IMG/VR virus record: IMGVR_UViG_3300014962_000057 | Coordinates: 1 to 20,271 of that record | Source of the DNA: a virus | Reading direction: 5' to 3' (one strand) | Length of the DNA stretch: 20,271 bases | In this document: positions 1 through 7,682 of the stretch, one piece after another | Numbering within the stretch: the first letter of the stretch is position 1 | How the letters are laid out: each line of letters opens with the position of its first letter | The notes under the pieces: generated by a model | Seen by the model: the letters and a program-made list of their open reading frames with translations, nothing else | Databases searched by the model: none | What the model was told of the DNA's origin: nothing | Program-made: the position numbers and the translations under genes

Positions 1-825
1 GTTCAAGAGAATGTTATTGTTACACGACCAGTAAGAGTCGAAACTAACATTACTCAAGTAATTAACGTAATCGGTGGTCCAGGAAATCCCGTAGATGTTC
101 CATATGACCCAGGATATATTGATTTTGGTGGCGGCGGTGGCGGTGGTGGCGGCGATGGCGGTGGTTTCACTATTCCAGATCCACCGCCGGACCCAACGCC
201 GATGGGAGGAGGTACAGGACCAGCACCAGCACCAAAAACAACACTTTATTACAACTTTGGTTCAAGAGAACTTTATCCTGCTGGTGCTAATAGATTAAAA
301 GAACTTGCAAAAGATGCAGGTTTACCTAAAGACCTAATTAGAAAAATTGATGCGGATATAACTCCAAAGCAAGAAAAAAATATTATTAACAAAATCAATA
401 ATAGTCCAAATTTTATAAATACAGGACAAGAAGTTGCTAGAAATAATGTTAAGGGTGGGGTTACAACTAAAGTTTTCGGTGACAGTGTTGTTAAAACACA
501 GGATTCTGGTGGTAAAGTTGGGCCAGGGCAAGGAGCTCCAATGGGATCACCCGCACCATCGCCAATGGGAGCACCCGCAACGATGGGACAACCTTCATTC
601 AGTCCTTCCCGTCCAGCACCAGCACCAGCACCAGCACCAAGACCTGCTCCATCACCACCACCAGCACCAAGGCCATCACCACCACCCGCGCCATCCAGGG
701 CACCATCACCACCATCAGGCGGTGGTGGAATGGGTGGCATGAGCGACATTCGTTTGAAGAAGAATATTGTTTCTATAAATAGTGCGTTAAGTAAGTTAAT
801 GAATATTGCTCTTTTTATAAAATGA
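1..825 (+). CDS. Structural protein with start of S74-type chaperone domain, 5' partial
   Basis: The frame is open from the first base, so the true start lies upstream. The visible 274 residues hold a short beta-like stretch, a Gly-rich run (about residues 43-55), a Lys-rich folded-looking part (about 80-150), and a long Pro/Ala/Ser/Met-rich linker (about 175-245). They end with MSDIRLKKNI, the hallmark opening of the peptidase S74 intramolecular chaperone found at the C-terminus of phage tail fibres and other trimeric virion proteins. In that family the chaperone trimerises the fibre and cleaves itself off just before the Ser. The frame stops 26 residues after this Ser, far too early for the domain; the rest lies in the next frame (822-1076). 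Arg is mostly AGA and Lys AAA, unlike the genes after 1150. The S74 motif is seen; a fibre or virion-appendage role is inferred. Confidence 0.6.
   Translation, partial: VQENVIVTRPVRVETNITQVINVIGGPGNPVDVPYDPGYIDFGGGGGGGGGDGGGFTIPDPPPDPTPMGGGTGPAPAPKTTLYYNFGSRELYPAGANRLKELAKDAGLPKDLIRKIDADITPKQEKNIINKINNSPNFINTGQEVARNNVKGGVTTKVFGDSVVKTQDSGGKVGPGQGAPMGSPAPSPMGAPATMGQPSFSPSRPAPAPAPAPRPAPSPPPAPRPSPPPAPSRAPSPPSGGGGMGGMSDIRLKKNIVSINSALSKLMNIALFIK
127..165 (+). repeat. GGN-rich poly-glycine tract
   Basis: An imperfect run of GGT/GGC/GAT codons encodes a Gly-rich flexible linker in the partial structural gene. Such simple-sequence tracts are prone to length change and to assembly error. Confidence 0.7.
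613..639 (+). repeat. CCAGCA hexamer repeat coding for Pro-Ala
   Basis: About four copies of CCAGCA, followed by further CCA/CCACCA-rich sequence to about 720, encode the Pro/Ala/Ser linker before the S74 domain. Pro-rich linkers are common just before such C-terminal domains in marine phage structural proteins. Confidence 0.65.
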
Positions 826-1076
826 TGTATGTAGATAAATTATCCAAAATTAATGGGAAATATTATGAGTGGAATGATAAAATGGAAAATCTAACTGGAA
901 AAAAAGGATTCGAGTATGGAGTTATAGCTCAGGAAGTTCAAAAAGAATTTCCTGAGATAGTAAACCTTGAGGAGAGTGGTTATTTGTCAGTTGACTACAA
1001 ACAATTTATTCCGGTTTTGATTGAAGCTATTAAAGAATTGAAAACTGAAATAGATTTACTCAAACAAAATAAATAA
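822..1076 (+). CDS. C-terminal part of S74 chaperone domain, out of frame with upstream part
   Basis: An 84-residue frame with the classic second half of the S74 chaperone: INGKYYEW near residue 10, then YGVIAQEVQKEFPE and GYLSVDYKQFIPVLIEAIKEL, ending in a short coiled coil. It begins with ATG overlapping the stop of the upstream frame (ATGA, 822-825) and lies in the -1 frame relative to it. The upstream frame ends with an LSKLMNI-like helix, and this one restarts with a similar LSKING stretch. The junction may therefore be a small duplication with a frameshift, a recombination joint or a sequencing error. Alternatively, translational coupling could make a separate chaperone subunit. S74 identity is strong; whether this is an independent gene is unclear. 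Confidence 0.6.
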   Translation: MMYVDKLSKINGKYYEWNDKMENLTGKKGFEYGVIAQEVQKEFPEIVNLEESGYLSVDYKQFIPVLIEAIKELKTEIDLLKQNK

Positions 1077-1150
1077 TAAAAAACGCAAATAAGGTATATA
1101 TATAGATATATTATGTTAAATAGAACAGAAATACATAATTAGGTTTGACC
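1077..1150. other. AT-rich intergenic gap between S74 gene and terminase
   Basis: The gap contains an alternating AT stretch around 1094-1113. I see no convincing hairpin terminator or TAnnTTTG box. It separates two blocks of different codon use and would be a natural module boundary or an artificial join. Confidence 0.4.
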
Positions 1151-1546
1151 ATGGCGAAAGGACAGGACACAATTGACAAATTGGAGGCATACGCTTGGAA
1201 GTACATTCAGGAGTGCATTAACCATACAAAGCCTCATGTATCCGGTAATGGCAAGGTAATACAGGTACCGGACAGGCACATACCTACCATTGATTACTTT
1301 CTGCGTATATGGATACCAATGCAGGAAGGAATGGAGCTGATTGCAAGGAGGACATGGTACGATTGGCTGAGAACAGATGGCCCTAAATCGCACACTATAA
1401 AAAATATATCAGACGAATTTGACAGCCTGGCACGTGATATTGTGGGCAATGAGGGCAAAGGTATATTCTATGCCAAGAACAAGCTCGGCATGCATGACAG
1501 GCAGCAGGTTGAAACAAGGAACGTGGAGCGTTTTGATTTTGAATAA
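1151..1546 (+). CDS. terS: Terminase small subunit (TerS-like)
   Basis: A 131-residue protein just upstream of the large terminase. TerS oligomers recognise phage DNA and feed it to the packaging motor. A helix-turn-helix-like segment around ARRTWYDWLR (about residues 63-72) resembles those in TerS proteins. The C-terminal pattern KNKLGMHDRQQVE matches the end of the P22/gp3-type small subunits, in which a 'KN..G..D..' motif precedes the tail. I chose ATG at 1151 over the TTG two codons upstream (1145). No Shine-Dalgarno is visible. Length and position fit TerS. The sequence is too divergent to be certain without a profile search. Confidence 0.65.
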   Translation: MAKGQDTIDKLEAYAWKYIQECINHTKPHVSGNGKVIQVPDRHIPTIDYFLRIWIPMQEGMELIARRTWYDWLRTDGPKSHTIKNISDEFDSLARDIVGNEGKGIFYAKNKLGMHDRQQVETRNVERFDFE

Positions 1547-1559
1547 TTTTGTATATTTG
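1532..1559 (+). promoter_or_regulatory. Bacteroidota-type promoter candidate before terL
   Basis: TATATTTG at 1552-1559 is an exact match to the -7 consensus TAnnTTTG, with TTTG at 1532-1535 as a possible -33 element. The 16-nt spacing is slightly shorter than the usual 17-23. It sits at the very end of terS, about 75 nt upstream of the terL start, where it could give terL and downstream genes separate expression. AT-rich DNA gives chance matches, so confidence is moderate. Confidence 0.45.
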
Positions 1560-1601
1560 CATACGGTTGACAGTCGTATTGATGATTTAGTTTGGTTAGT
1601 T

Positions 1602-1625
1602 AAAGGGTGGCATATGCTGCCCTTT
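1602..1625 (+). promoter_or_regulatory. Hairpin in terL leader
   Basis: AAAGGG pairs with CCCTTT around TG/TG (two G-U wobbles) and GC/GC, giving a 10-bp stem with an ATAT loop. It ends 8 nt before the terL ATG at 1634, downstream of the promoter candidate. The following bases are only TTT-G-TT, so it is a weak intrinsic terminator at best. Possible roles are attenuation between terS and terL, control of terL translation, or a packaging-recognition structure. Confidence 0.5.
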
Positions 1626-1633
1626 GTTATGAT

Positions 1634-2836
1634 ATGAGTGTAGTCAAAGGATATAAGCCCCATGCCAATCAAAGGATGATTCATGATTCAATCAATCTTG
1701 GACCATACAAGTACTATGTGCTGAACATAGGCAGGCAGTTTGGCAAGACTCTCCTGGGTATTAATCAGATGCTATGGTGGGCAATCAATGATAAGGGTTG
1801 CAATATCGCATGGGTCACACCGGTATACAAGCAGAGCAAGAAGGTGTTTGATGAAATGGAGCGCGTGACCAGGGCATCCGGCCTGTTTGAATTCCACAGG
1901 TCTGATTTATGGATCAAGGGCTTTGGGTCAACCATCACATTCTATTCAGGTGAGAAGCCTGACAATATACGAGGTAATACATTTGATTACCTTATCATTG
2001 ATGAGATGGCATTCACCAGGTCCGAGCTGTGGGATGAAGTCCTATCTGCCACGGTGTTGGTCAAGGGCAAGAAGGTCCTGTTCATATCAACACCAAAGGG
2101 GCGCAATCACTTCCACAGGTTGGCACTACAGCACAACTATGATGAGAGGTACAAATACTTTCAATTCAGCAGCTATGACAATCCGCTGATTGATGCACAG
2201 GATTTGGATGAGCGCAAGCGGTCATTACCTGACCATGTGTTCCGGCAGGAATACCTTGCTGAGTTTGTGGACAATGCATCCGGATTATTCCGAAACGTGC
2301 AGGCTTGCATAGGCACAGGACAGCCAACAGGCAAAGCATATGCCGGGCTGGATATTGGTAGGGCTGATGATTACACCGTGCTATCCGTGATCAACCAAGA
2401 TGGGCACATGGTGGCTGTGTACAGATGGAGGCACATGGAATGGTCCAGCATCATTGATCAAGTGGAGAAACGAATCAAGCAGCACAATGCGCTTACATTG
2501 GTAGAGGTCAATAACCAGGGTGATGTGTTCTATGAGATGCTGGCCAAGCGGTGCCGGAACAACATAGAGCCATGGGTTACCTCATCCAAGTCCAAGCCGA
2601 TCTTGATTGAGGATTTGGCTGTGGCATTTGAGCAGGCAGAGATTAGGGTGCATGATGAGCGGTGGCTGCTTGATGAATTGGAGGCATTTACGTACATTTA
2701 CAATCCGGCAACAAGATCGGTGAAGTATGCAGCACCGGATGGCTTACATGATGATGGGGTGATATCCCTGGCATTGGCTTGGCATTGCAGGAAGGCATAC
2801 AGTAAACGAGGGCAGTATAAAGTGATGAGAGTATGA
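1634..2836 (+). CDS. terL: Terminase large subunit (ATPase and nuclease)
   Basis: A 400-residue DNA-packaging motor with both expected domains. The ATPase has Walker A GRQFGKT (residues 33-39), Walker B DYLIIDE (118-124) and the coupling motif ISTPKG (151-156). The RuvC-fold nuclease has its acidic residues in GLDIGRADD (D240), LVEVNN (E291) and HDDGVISLALAW (D373/D374). Family knowledge: ATP hydrolysis pumps DNA through the portal, and the nuclease makes the initial and final cuts. The frame is open upstream to a GTG at 1607, but ATG at 1634 lies just past the leader hairpin and gives a normal N-terminus. The stop overlaps the next gene by ATGA (2833-2836). Confidence 0.95.
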   Translation: MSVVKGYKPHANQRMIHDSINLGPYKYYVLNIGRQFGKTLLGINQMLWWAINDKGCNIAWVTPVYKQSKKVFDEMERVTRASGLFEFHRSDLWIKGFGSTITFYSGEKPDNIRGNTFDYLIIDEMAFTRSELWDEVLSATVLVKGKKVLFISTPKGRNHFHRLALQHNYDERYKYFQFSSYDNPLIDAQDLDERKRSLPDHVFRQEYLAEFVDNASGLFRNVQACIGTGQPTGKAYAGLDIGRADDYTVLSVINQDGHMVAVYRWRHMEWSSIIDQVEKRIKQHNALTLVEVNNQGDVFYEMLAKRCRNNIEPWVTSSKSKPILIEDLAVAFEQAEIRVHDERWLLDELEAFTYIYNPATRSVKYAAPDGLHDDGVISLALAWHCRKAYSKRGQYKVMRV

Positions 2837-3546
2837 ATGTAATTGAGGTAAAATATCCAAGGCACATAAGGGAGTGCAGTCCTATCATGGTCACCAAGTG
2901 GCTACATATGGCACCATTGTGGAAAGAGGCACAGAGTAACCTGAGCGGTATGCTTGACTTCCATGTGCAGGTGGTAAATGTATTCACTGGATTAAAGGTC
3001 AATGAAATCAAGAGGGCAGCAGTTGATGATGTGGTGACTCTGAGCTACAGGCTGCTGAACATGATTGGTGATCATGAGATGGAAGAGCCATCCGGCAGGG
3101 TCGTGATTGATGGGCAGGCATATGTATATGAAAAGGATTTTAGCAAGATATCAACAGGTCAGATGATTGACATGAAGCTGATTGAGCGGATACCTGAGGA
3201 GCCTCACAAGGCATTGGCAATATGCTACATTGAGGAAGGCATGGAATACTGCCAAAAGGATGAGAGAGGCAGGGTGATGAATCCCAATGAAAAACGGGAG
3301 GAGATATTCAAGGACCGATTCCCAGGTGATGAATTTCTGAACTTCTTTGGTTTTTTTTTGCGCGAATCCGAGAGCAGGAGAAACGCTATCTTGGCTCTGC
3401 AGGTAGTGAGGATGGAAGCACAGAGGATGAAAGTGATGAAGGAAGTCCAAAAGACAGTGAATGGTTCACATGGACAGGAGTCATCCTCAGGCTGGCTAAA
3501 GAGCTTGGTAGGACGATTGACCAAATCACAGATCAACCGTACATAG
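2833..3546 (+). CDS. Tail assembly chaperone, zero-frame product (G-like)
   Basis: A 237-residue protein. Residues 95-175 have an alternating beta/helix pattern (YVYEKDFSKIS, GQMIDMKLIER) that I associate with Bacteroidota phage tail assembly chaperones. In lambda-like systems gpG coats the tape measure before tail-tube polymerisation, and a rarer frameshifted form gpGT recruits tube protein. At 3349-3360 the message reads GGT followed by nine T and G. The zero frame continues for 62 residues with an amphipathic helix (ESRRNAILALQVVRMEAQRM) and a Ser/Gly tail. In the -1 frame the same bases encode an acidic linker and a T-like domain. Start is ATG at 2833, ATGA-coupled to terL. The chaperone call rests mainly on the frameshift architecture. 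Confidence 0.6.
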   Translation: MNVIEVKYPRHIRECSPIMVTKWLHMAPLWKEAQSNLSGMLDFHVQVVNVFTGLKVNEIKRAAVDDVVTLSYRLLNMIGDHEMEEPSGRVVIDGQAYVYEKDFSKISTGQMIDMKLIERIPEEPHKALAICYIEEGMEYCQKDERGRVMNPNEKREEIFKDRFPGDEFLNFFGFFLRESESRRNAILALQVVRMEAQRMKVMKEVQKTVNGSHGQESSSGWLKSLVGRLTKSQINRT

Positions 3547-3647
3547 AAACCATGTTTTGGATGAACTACCTTAGGCTGAAGGATGAACAGCAATACATAA
3601 GAGATAGAGAGCATCAGCAACAAATGGCAGCGAAGTATGGCAGATAA
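2833..3647 (+). CDS. Tail assembly chaperone, -1 frameshift fusion (GT-like)
   Basis: If ribosomes slip -1 on the T run at 3351-3359, the product is about 271 residues: 175 shared, then 96 from the -1 frame, ending at TAA 3645-3647. The -1 frame is open from the T run onward. It encodes an acidic low-complexity linker (EDGSTEDESDEG), then GVILRLAKELGRTIDQI and a charged helix with MNYLRLKDEQQ and a C-terminal AAKYGR. 'LakelGrt...I' followed by a helix is the typical pattern of the T part of G/GT chaperones. Its stop overlaps the next gene's ATG (3637) by 11 nt, in keeping with neighbouring junctions, whereas the zero-frame stop would leave a 90-nt gap. A missing T in the assembly would also fuse the frames. 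Frameshifting is inferred, not measured. Confidence 0.65.
3351..3359 (+). promoter_or_regulatory. T9 slippery site for -1 frameshift
   Basis: Nine T follow GG, read in the zero frame as GGT TTT TTT TTG. T-TTT-TTT satisfies the X-XXY-YYZ slippery rule. Slippage by -1 joins the chaperone head to the T-like extension. Homopolymers of this length can also cause transcriptional slippage or sequencing indels. Confidence 0.65.
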
Positions 3648-4167
3648 CTTTGATTATTTACAGAATCTTGGAATCAGCAAGGCTGATATGGCCAAGCCTG
3701 CCAATGCCTATGAGGAGATGCTGCTGCAATTAGCCAAGCAATTGACCATGGACCTACGCAAGGCTGTGGAAAATAAGGCATCCAATACCGGAGGTTTAGC
3801 ATCCTCCATTGCTGCGCTGCCGGATGGAAAAATGACTGTAAGTCTACAGGCTGATTTCTATTTCAAGTTTATGGATGAGGGGGTTAATCCTGTCACCGGT
3901 AAAAGATTTGAAACACCTTACAGCTTTAAAAAACCACAGGTAGCACCTGCCCATGTGTCTGCATTGCAGTCATGGAAAGGATATACTCCACAACGAGCAT
4001 ATGCATCTGCATATGTAACCAAGAACGTATACGGTTTAAAACCAAGGAAGATCCTGGACAGCGTCATAACACCGGATACATTGAACAGAATGAGTAACGA
4101 TCTCAGCACCTTGATGGGTATGACCTTAGAAGTGGTATGGGATAAAAACACAAAGACATGGCGGTAA
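3637..4167 (+). CDS. HK97-gp10-like neck/tail completion protein
   Basis: A 176-residue protein: an N-terminal helix (LLQLAKQLTMDLRKAVENKAS), then LASSIAALPDGKMTVSLQADFYFKFMDEGVNPVTGK, a Pro/Phe loop (PYSFKKPQ) and a C-terminal helix/strand region. 'L..SI......' followed by an aromatic strand and 'DEGV.p.tG' is the usual layout of HK97 gp10-type proteins that sit at the head-tail junction or cap the tail. The start overlaps the -1-frame stop of the chaperone by 11 nt, and the end overlaps the next gene by 10 nt. In most phages this gene lies between head and tail modules; here it follows the terminase and chaperone. The family is recognised by pattern only. Confidence 0.5.
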   Translation: MADNFDYLQNLGISKADMAKPANAYEEMLLQLAKQLTMDLRKAVENKASNTGGLASSIAALPDGKMTVSLQADFYFKFMDEGVNPVTGKRFETPYSFKKPQVAPAHVSALQSWKGYTPQRAYASAYVTKNVYGLKPRKILDSVITPDTLNRMSNDLSTLMGMTLEVVWDKNTKTWR

Positions 4168-5348
4168 CAATAATACAGGAGCCTGACCTATTCAGCGCAG
4201 CATGTAATCCGGTTGTATTTACATTTGACAGTGATCAAACAATTCAGCCAAATTTCAGCTTTTATGTAGAGCTGTATGTACAGGGAAATTTACATAGCGC
4301 ACATCAAGTATTTCCTGAGTCAGCCAATTATGGCAAGTTTGATGCAAGTCAAATCATGCGAGCATTAACAACTACACCGGCAATTGATGGTGCATTTGTA
4401 CAGGATTTCAGCACGGCATTGCTGCAGATTAGAATTGTAGTGTTTGAAAAATATGGCCTTGTTCCCACATTACAAGCCAGCGCATCAAGCAATACGGTTA
4501 GAGTGTTTAATGGCTCTTTGAAATATGATCAATTTGTGACATGGAATAGTGACATTTATGATATCAAGCAAACAGATGGCGCATTGTTTACAACTAACTT
4601 TCCAAGGTCACAGAAAGCATGGTGCCGATATGATGAGTATTTCTTCCTTGGATTGTTTGCCAAGAGGTTTGTCTTGGGTGATACATACACCATGTACTTT
4701 GAGTTATTTGATTCCAATGGCAATAGTATTGATTCAGCATCATATTCAATTACTCATGAAAGATATTGGCAGTTTTGTGTTGGTCCTGAAAATATAGTAA
4801 ACAATACAACCATTTTACAAAGCAATTTTGACATATGTGCATATTATGAGGTATATGTGGAGTATACTGATGGAATGACTTTGAATTATACGGAACACTT
4901 CCAAATATGGTATGATCAAGATTGCACACGATATGAGCCCGTAAGGTTGCATTGGCTAAATAAATTTGGTAGTTATGATTCATTTAGTTTTGACCTGCTT
5001 TCCCAAAGTAGTGGTAATGTGACAGCTAACAATTACCAGCAGCAAATTGGCCAATGGAGTGCAGGAAATTACATATTTCCACGAAACGCTTCACAGATGA
5101 AACACTACAGCAAGAGATCAATTGAGCAGTTAATAATCAACAGCGATTGGATTAAACAGGATGTACAACATTGGTTGGTGGAGGAGCTGTATGAAAGCCC
5201 AAGGGTATATATTGAGAGTGGTACCTCATTTGTGGCTGTGATGGTTACCAATCCGAACTATGTCAAAAAGCTCAGACGCAAGGATGGCTTGATACAGGAG
5301 TTGGTGCAGATTGACAAAACGCATGAATATATAAGCCAGCTGAACTAA
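4158..5348 (+). CDS. Tail structural protein, baseplate-like (hypothetical)
   Basis: A 396-residue beta-rich protein with many Tyr, Phe, Trp and Asn and no signal peptide or membrane segment. Recognisable parts are an opening MAVTIIQEPDLFSAACNPVVF, a central RLHWLNKFGSYDSFSFDL and a C-terminal ELYESPRVYIESG with a VMVTNPNYVKKLRRKDGL block. I associate this combination with conserved tail/baseplate proteins of Bacteroidota phages that have no assigned enzymatic function. It is TAATG-coupled to the next, larger tail gene (5346-5350). That position, between the chaperone block and the fibre genes, supports a distal tail or baseplate ring. I do not recognise a named domain. Confidence 0.5.
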   Translation: MAVTIIQEPDLFSAACNPVVFTFDSDQTIQPNFSFYVELYVQGNLHSAHQVFPESANYGKFDASQIMRALTTTPAIDGAFVQDFSTALLQIRIVVFEKYGLVPTLQASASSNTVRVFNGSLKYDQFVTWNSDIYDIKQTDGALFTTNFPRSQKAWCRYDEYFFLGLFAKRFVLGDTYTMYFELFDSNGNSIDSASYSITHERYWQFCVGPENIVNNTTILQSNFDICAYYEVYVEYTDGMTLNYTEHFQIWYDQDCTRYEPVRLHWLNKFGSYDSFSFDLLSQSSGNVTANNYQQQIGQWSAGNYIFPRNASQMKHYSKRSIEQLIINSDWIKQDVQHWLVEELYESPRVYIESGTSFVAVMVTNPNYVKKLRRKDGLIQELVQIDKTHEYISQLN

Positions 5349-7681
5349 TGGAGCTGTATCTTAACAATATCAAGGTTGATCTCAATGATCAGATACCTTT
5401 TCCTCTGACATTCAATATATCGGATATCAAGGATCTTACTGCACGAAAGGGAAACAATTCTAAGACGATCAAGCTACCAGGTACACAGGTCAATTGTGCG
5501 TTAATGTCACAGGTATTCAGCTGGAGTGCATCCGAGGTGAATACAGGAATAAGCAGCACATTCCTAAACTTTGATCCTGCGGTGCGCATTCCTGCACGTT
5601 ATTACCACAATAGCCTGCTTGAATTTCAAGGTGTGGCACAGCTCAGTGAATGCAGGTATAGTGAAGGCACATGGGAGTTTGACATCCTGCTGATTTCAGA
5701 GACAATTGACTACATTGGTAGGTTGGCCAAGGTCAAGCTGTCGGAGCTGGACATGTCAGAATACAACCATCTGTATACACGTACATATCAAGTTAGTACA
5801 TGGAATGGCAACATACAGCTCAATGGTGTGACTACACCAAATGTAGTGGCAGGAAATTACACAGGGTTGGGATATTATTACGGGTTGATTGATTACGGAT
5901 ATCAGAGGGTCACAGGCAATACCTTTGAGGTGGACCAAATACCTCCACAGATCTTTGTATATGATATCTTAAAGCATGCGTTTGATTATTGTGGGATATC
6001 ATGGTCAAGCACATTCCTAGAATCACAAAGATTCAAAAGATTGCTCATGGCATTTGAGGGTGGTGTACTTCCACAGATTGACAGCACAGCCTCAGCTGCT
6101 CAGAGTGCTACAATGGATGAGATGAATGATGGTACAGGTAATTTGATATATTACTATCAAGTTACTTTGAACGGACTTTGGCAGGAGGCATACCAATATG
6201 ATCCGGTTGATGTCACCGTATTAACCGATCCAGCCAACCAAGTACAACAGACCAATGCCATGCAATTTGTGGCCTCAAGTGAGGGTACATTCACAGTAGA
6301 ATATTCAGGTGACCATACTCTTGATATTAATCCTATCTTTGCCAATCAAGGTACCACAGAATATGCGCTGGAATTGCATGTGTTTGTTGACAATAGCCTT
6401 GTGAGCAATGATGTGGTGTATCAAGGCACGGTGCTAAATTACAATACCTTGCAGAGTTTAAACATAAACTTTACATATAGCAGAGATTTGTACCTGCTGA
6501 TTAATCAAGAGCTGCGGTTTGAGATTATGGCACGGTTTAATACCAACAGCGAAACACCAGGAGCATTGGAGACAGTTGAATATACGCTGTCATCAGCAGG
6601 GAGCAATATAAATGTAATTAAGAAAATACAGAATCTCACAGCAGGCACCACGGTAAACATCAGCACCTTTCTGCCTCAAATGGATGCAGGTACATTTTTT
6701 AAGGGATTGGTGACCATGTTCAACCTGTATGTTAAGCCAAATGTGGATGATCCGACAATAATGGAAATTGAGCCATTGAATGACTTCTACAACAGCTCAG
6801 CAGATGCAATCAATTGGACTGACAAAGTTGATTGGAGTAAAGACATGAGTGTAATACCTACCATCAACTATGCATCAAAGAACTATATTTTTAAATGGGA
6901 AACTGATGAGGATTATTTCAACTACAAATACAGGACTGATATAGGTAAAGACTATGGTAATTTTACGATATCAAGCACGAACCAATTTGCACAGGGAGAT
7001 ACAGAGTACACTGTTCCATTCAGCCAAAAGGTGTTGGCGCAGATACCTTTTGATGATGTGACATTTACTGATCTTATTGTTCCCCGATCATTTCAAATAC
7101 AGCAGAATGAGGATGGCAGCTCTGAGATGCAGCTGATTAAAGGCAAGCCATTTATTGTGCAGCTTGGTGGATTGCGTGCCGGTGCCTGGATACATGTGGA
7201 TGAGAATGGAGCAAACAATAATGAGACACAATATCCGTATGTTGGTCATCTTGATAGCTTGGATTCACCGACATTTGACCTAAATTGGGGTGTACCTGAC
7301 TATGTATATTGGATTACCAGCCAATATCCGACAGACAACCTGTACTTTTACCATGAAAAATTCATCAAGGAGTTGCTATCCAGGTACGGCAAGGAGGTGC
7401 AATTGTCCGTAATGTTAGATAGCAATGACATCAATACATTGGATTTTCGTAACTTGGTGTTGATTGATGGGGTTGTGTTCAGACTGCAGGCAATTAAAGA
7501 TTATGATTCAGGTAAGGATCAGAGTACAAAAGTGGAACTGATTCGCATAATTGAGGGAGAGGGTATATCCGGCAGAGTCATTGAGGTACTGTATGATTTG
7601 ATTGGTACAGTGAATTGGAGACAGACTGAGGATGGTCAATTGAGACAAATAGAAACAGGTGAATTCAGAAGTATAGACTAA
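5348..7681 (+). CDS. Large tail/baseplate structural protein (hypothetical)
   Basis: A 777-residue beta-rich protein. The N-terminus ELYLNNIKVDLNDQIPFPLTF, with KGNNSKTIKLPGT shortly after, is a pattern I know from large tail proteins of Bacteroidota phages, where it resembles a domain docking onto a ring. The middle (about 240-470) has long Asn/Thr/Val-rich strands like carbohydrate-binding or Ig-like modules. The C-terminus ends in a short repetitive strand motif (WRQTEDGQLRQIETGEFR). No peptidoglycan hydrolase motif is visible. Directly upstream of the fibre-like gene, it is best read as a baseplate hub or central fibre component. Codon use matches its neighbours. Confidence 0.5.
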   Translation: MELYLNNIKVDLNDQIPFPLTFNISDIKDLTARKGNNSKTIKLPGTQVNCALMSQVFSWSASEVNTGISSTFLNFDPAVRIPARYYHNSLLEFQGVAQLSECRYSEGTWEFDILLISETIDYIGRLAKVKLSELDMSEYNHLYTRTYQVSTWNGNIQLNGVTTPNVVAGNYTGLGYYYGLIDYGYQRVTGNTFEVDQIPPQIFVYDILKHAFDYCGISWSSTFLESQRFKRLLMAFEGGVLPQIDSTASAAQSATMDEMNDGTGNLIYYYQVTLNGLWQEAYQYDPVDVTVLTDPANQVQQTNAMQFVASSEGTFTVEYSGDHTLDINPIFANQGTTEYALELHVFVDNSLVSNDVVYQGTVLNYNTLQSLNINFTYSRDLYLLINQELRFEIMARFNTNSETPGALETVEYTLSSAGSNINVIKKIQNLTAGTTVNISTFLPQMDAGTFFKGLVTMFNLYVKPNVDDPTIMEIEPLNDFYNSSADAINWTDKVDWSKDMSVIPTINYASKNYIFKWETDEDYFNYKYRTDIGKDYGNFTISSTNQFAQGDTEYTVPFSQKVLAQIPFDDVTFTDLIVPRSFQIQQNEDGSSEMQLIKGKPFIVQLGGLRAGAWIHVDENGANNNETQYPYVGHLDSLDSPTFDLNWGVPDYVYWITSQYPTDNLYFYHEKFIKELLSRYGKEVQLSVMLDSNDINTLDFRNLVLIDGVVFRLQAIKDYDSGKDQSTKVELIRIIEGEGISGRVIEVLYDLIGTVNWRQTEDGQLRQIETGEFRSID

Positions 7682-7682
7682 C

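Noticed and set aside
613-720. CCAGCA/CCACCA repeats as a CRISPR-like array
   Set aside because: The unit is 6 nt, has no spacers, and codes for a Pro-Ala linker in frame.
273-749. 158-codon minus-strand frame opposite the Pro-rich linker
   Set aside because: Gly/Ala-rich mirror of the CCAGCA/CCACCA repeats; composition is explained by the repeat on the plus strand.
1094-1113. Alternating AT stretch as a T4-type late promoter or origin
   Set aside because: No exact TATAAATA late box, no iterons, and such AT runs are common in gaps.
1607-1633. GTG start for terL within the hairpin
   Set aside because: It would place the leader hairpin inside the coding sequence; ATG 1634 gives a typical terminase N-terminus.
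3225-3623. 132-codon minus-strand frame opposite the frameshift region
   Set aside because: The same bases are explained by the two plus-strand chaperone frames; the minus product has no motif and no promoter.
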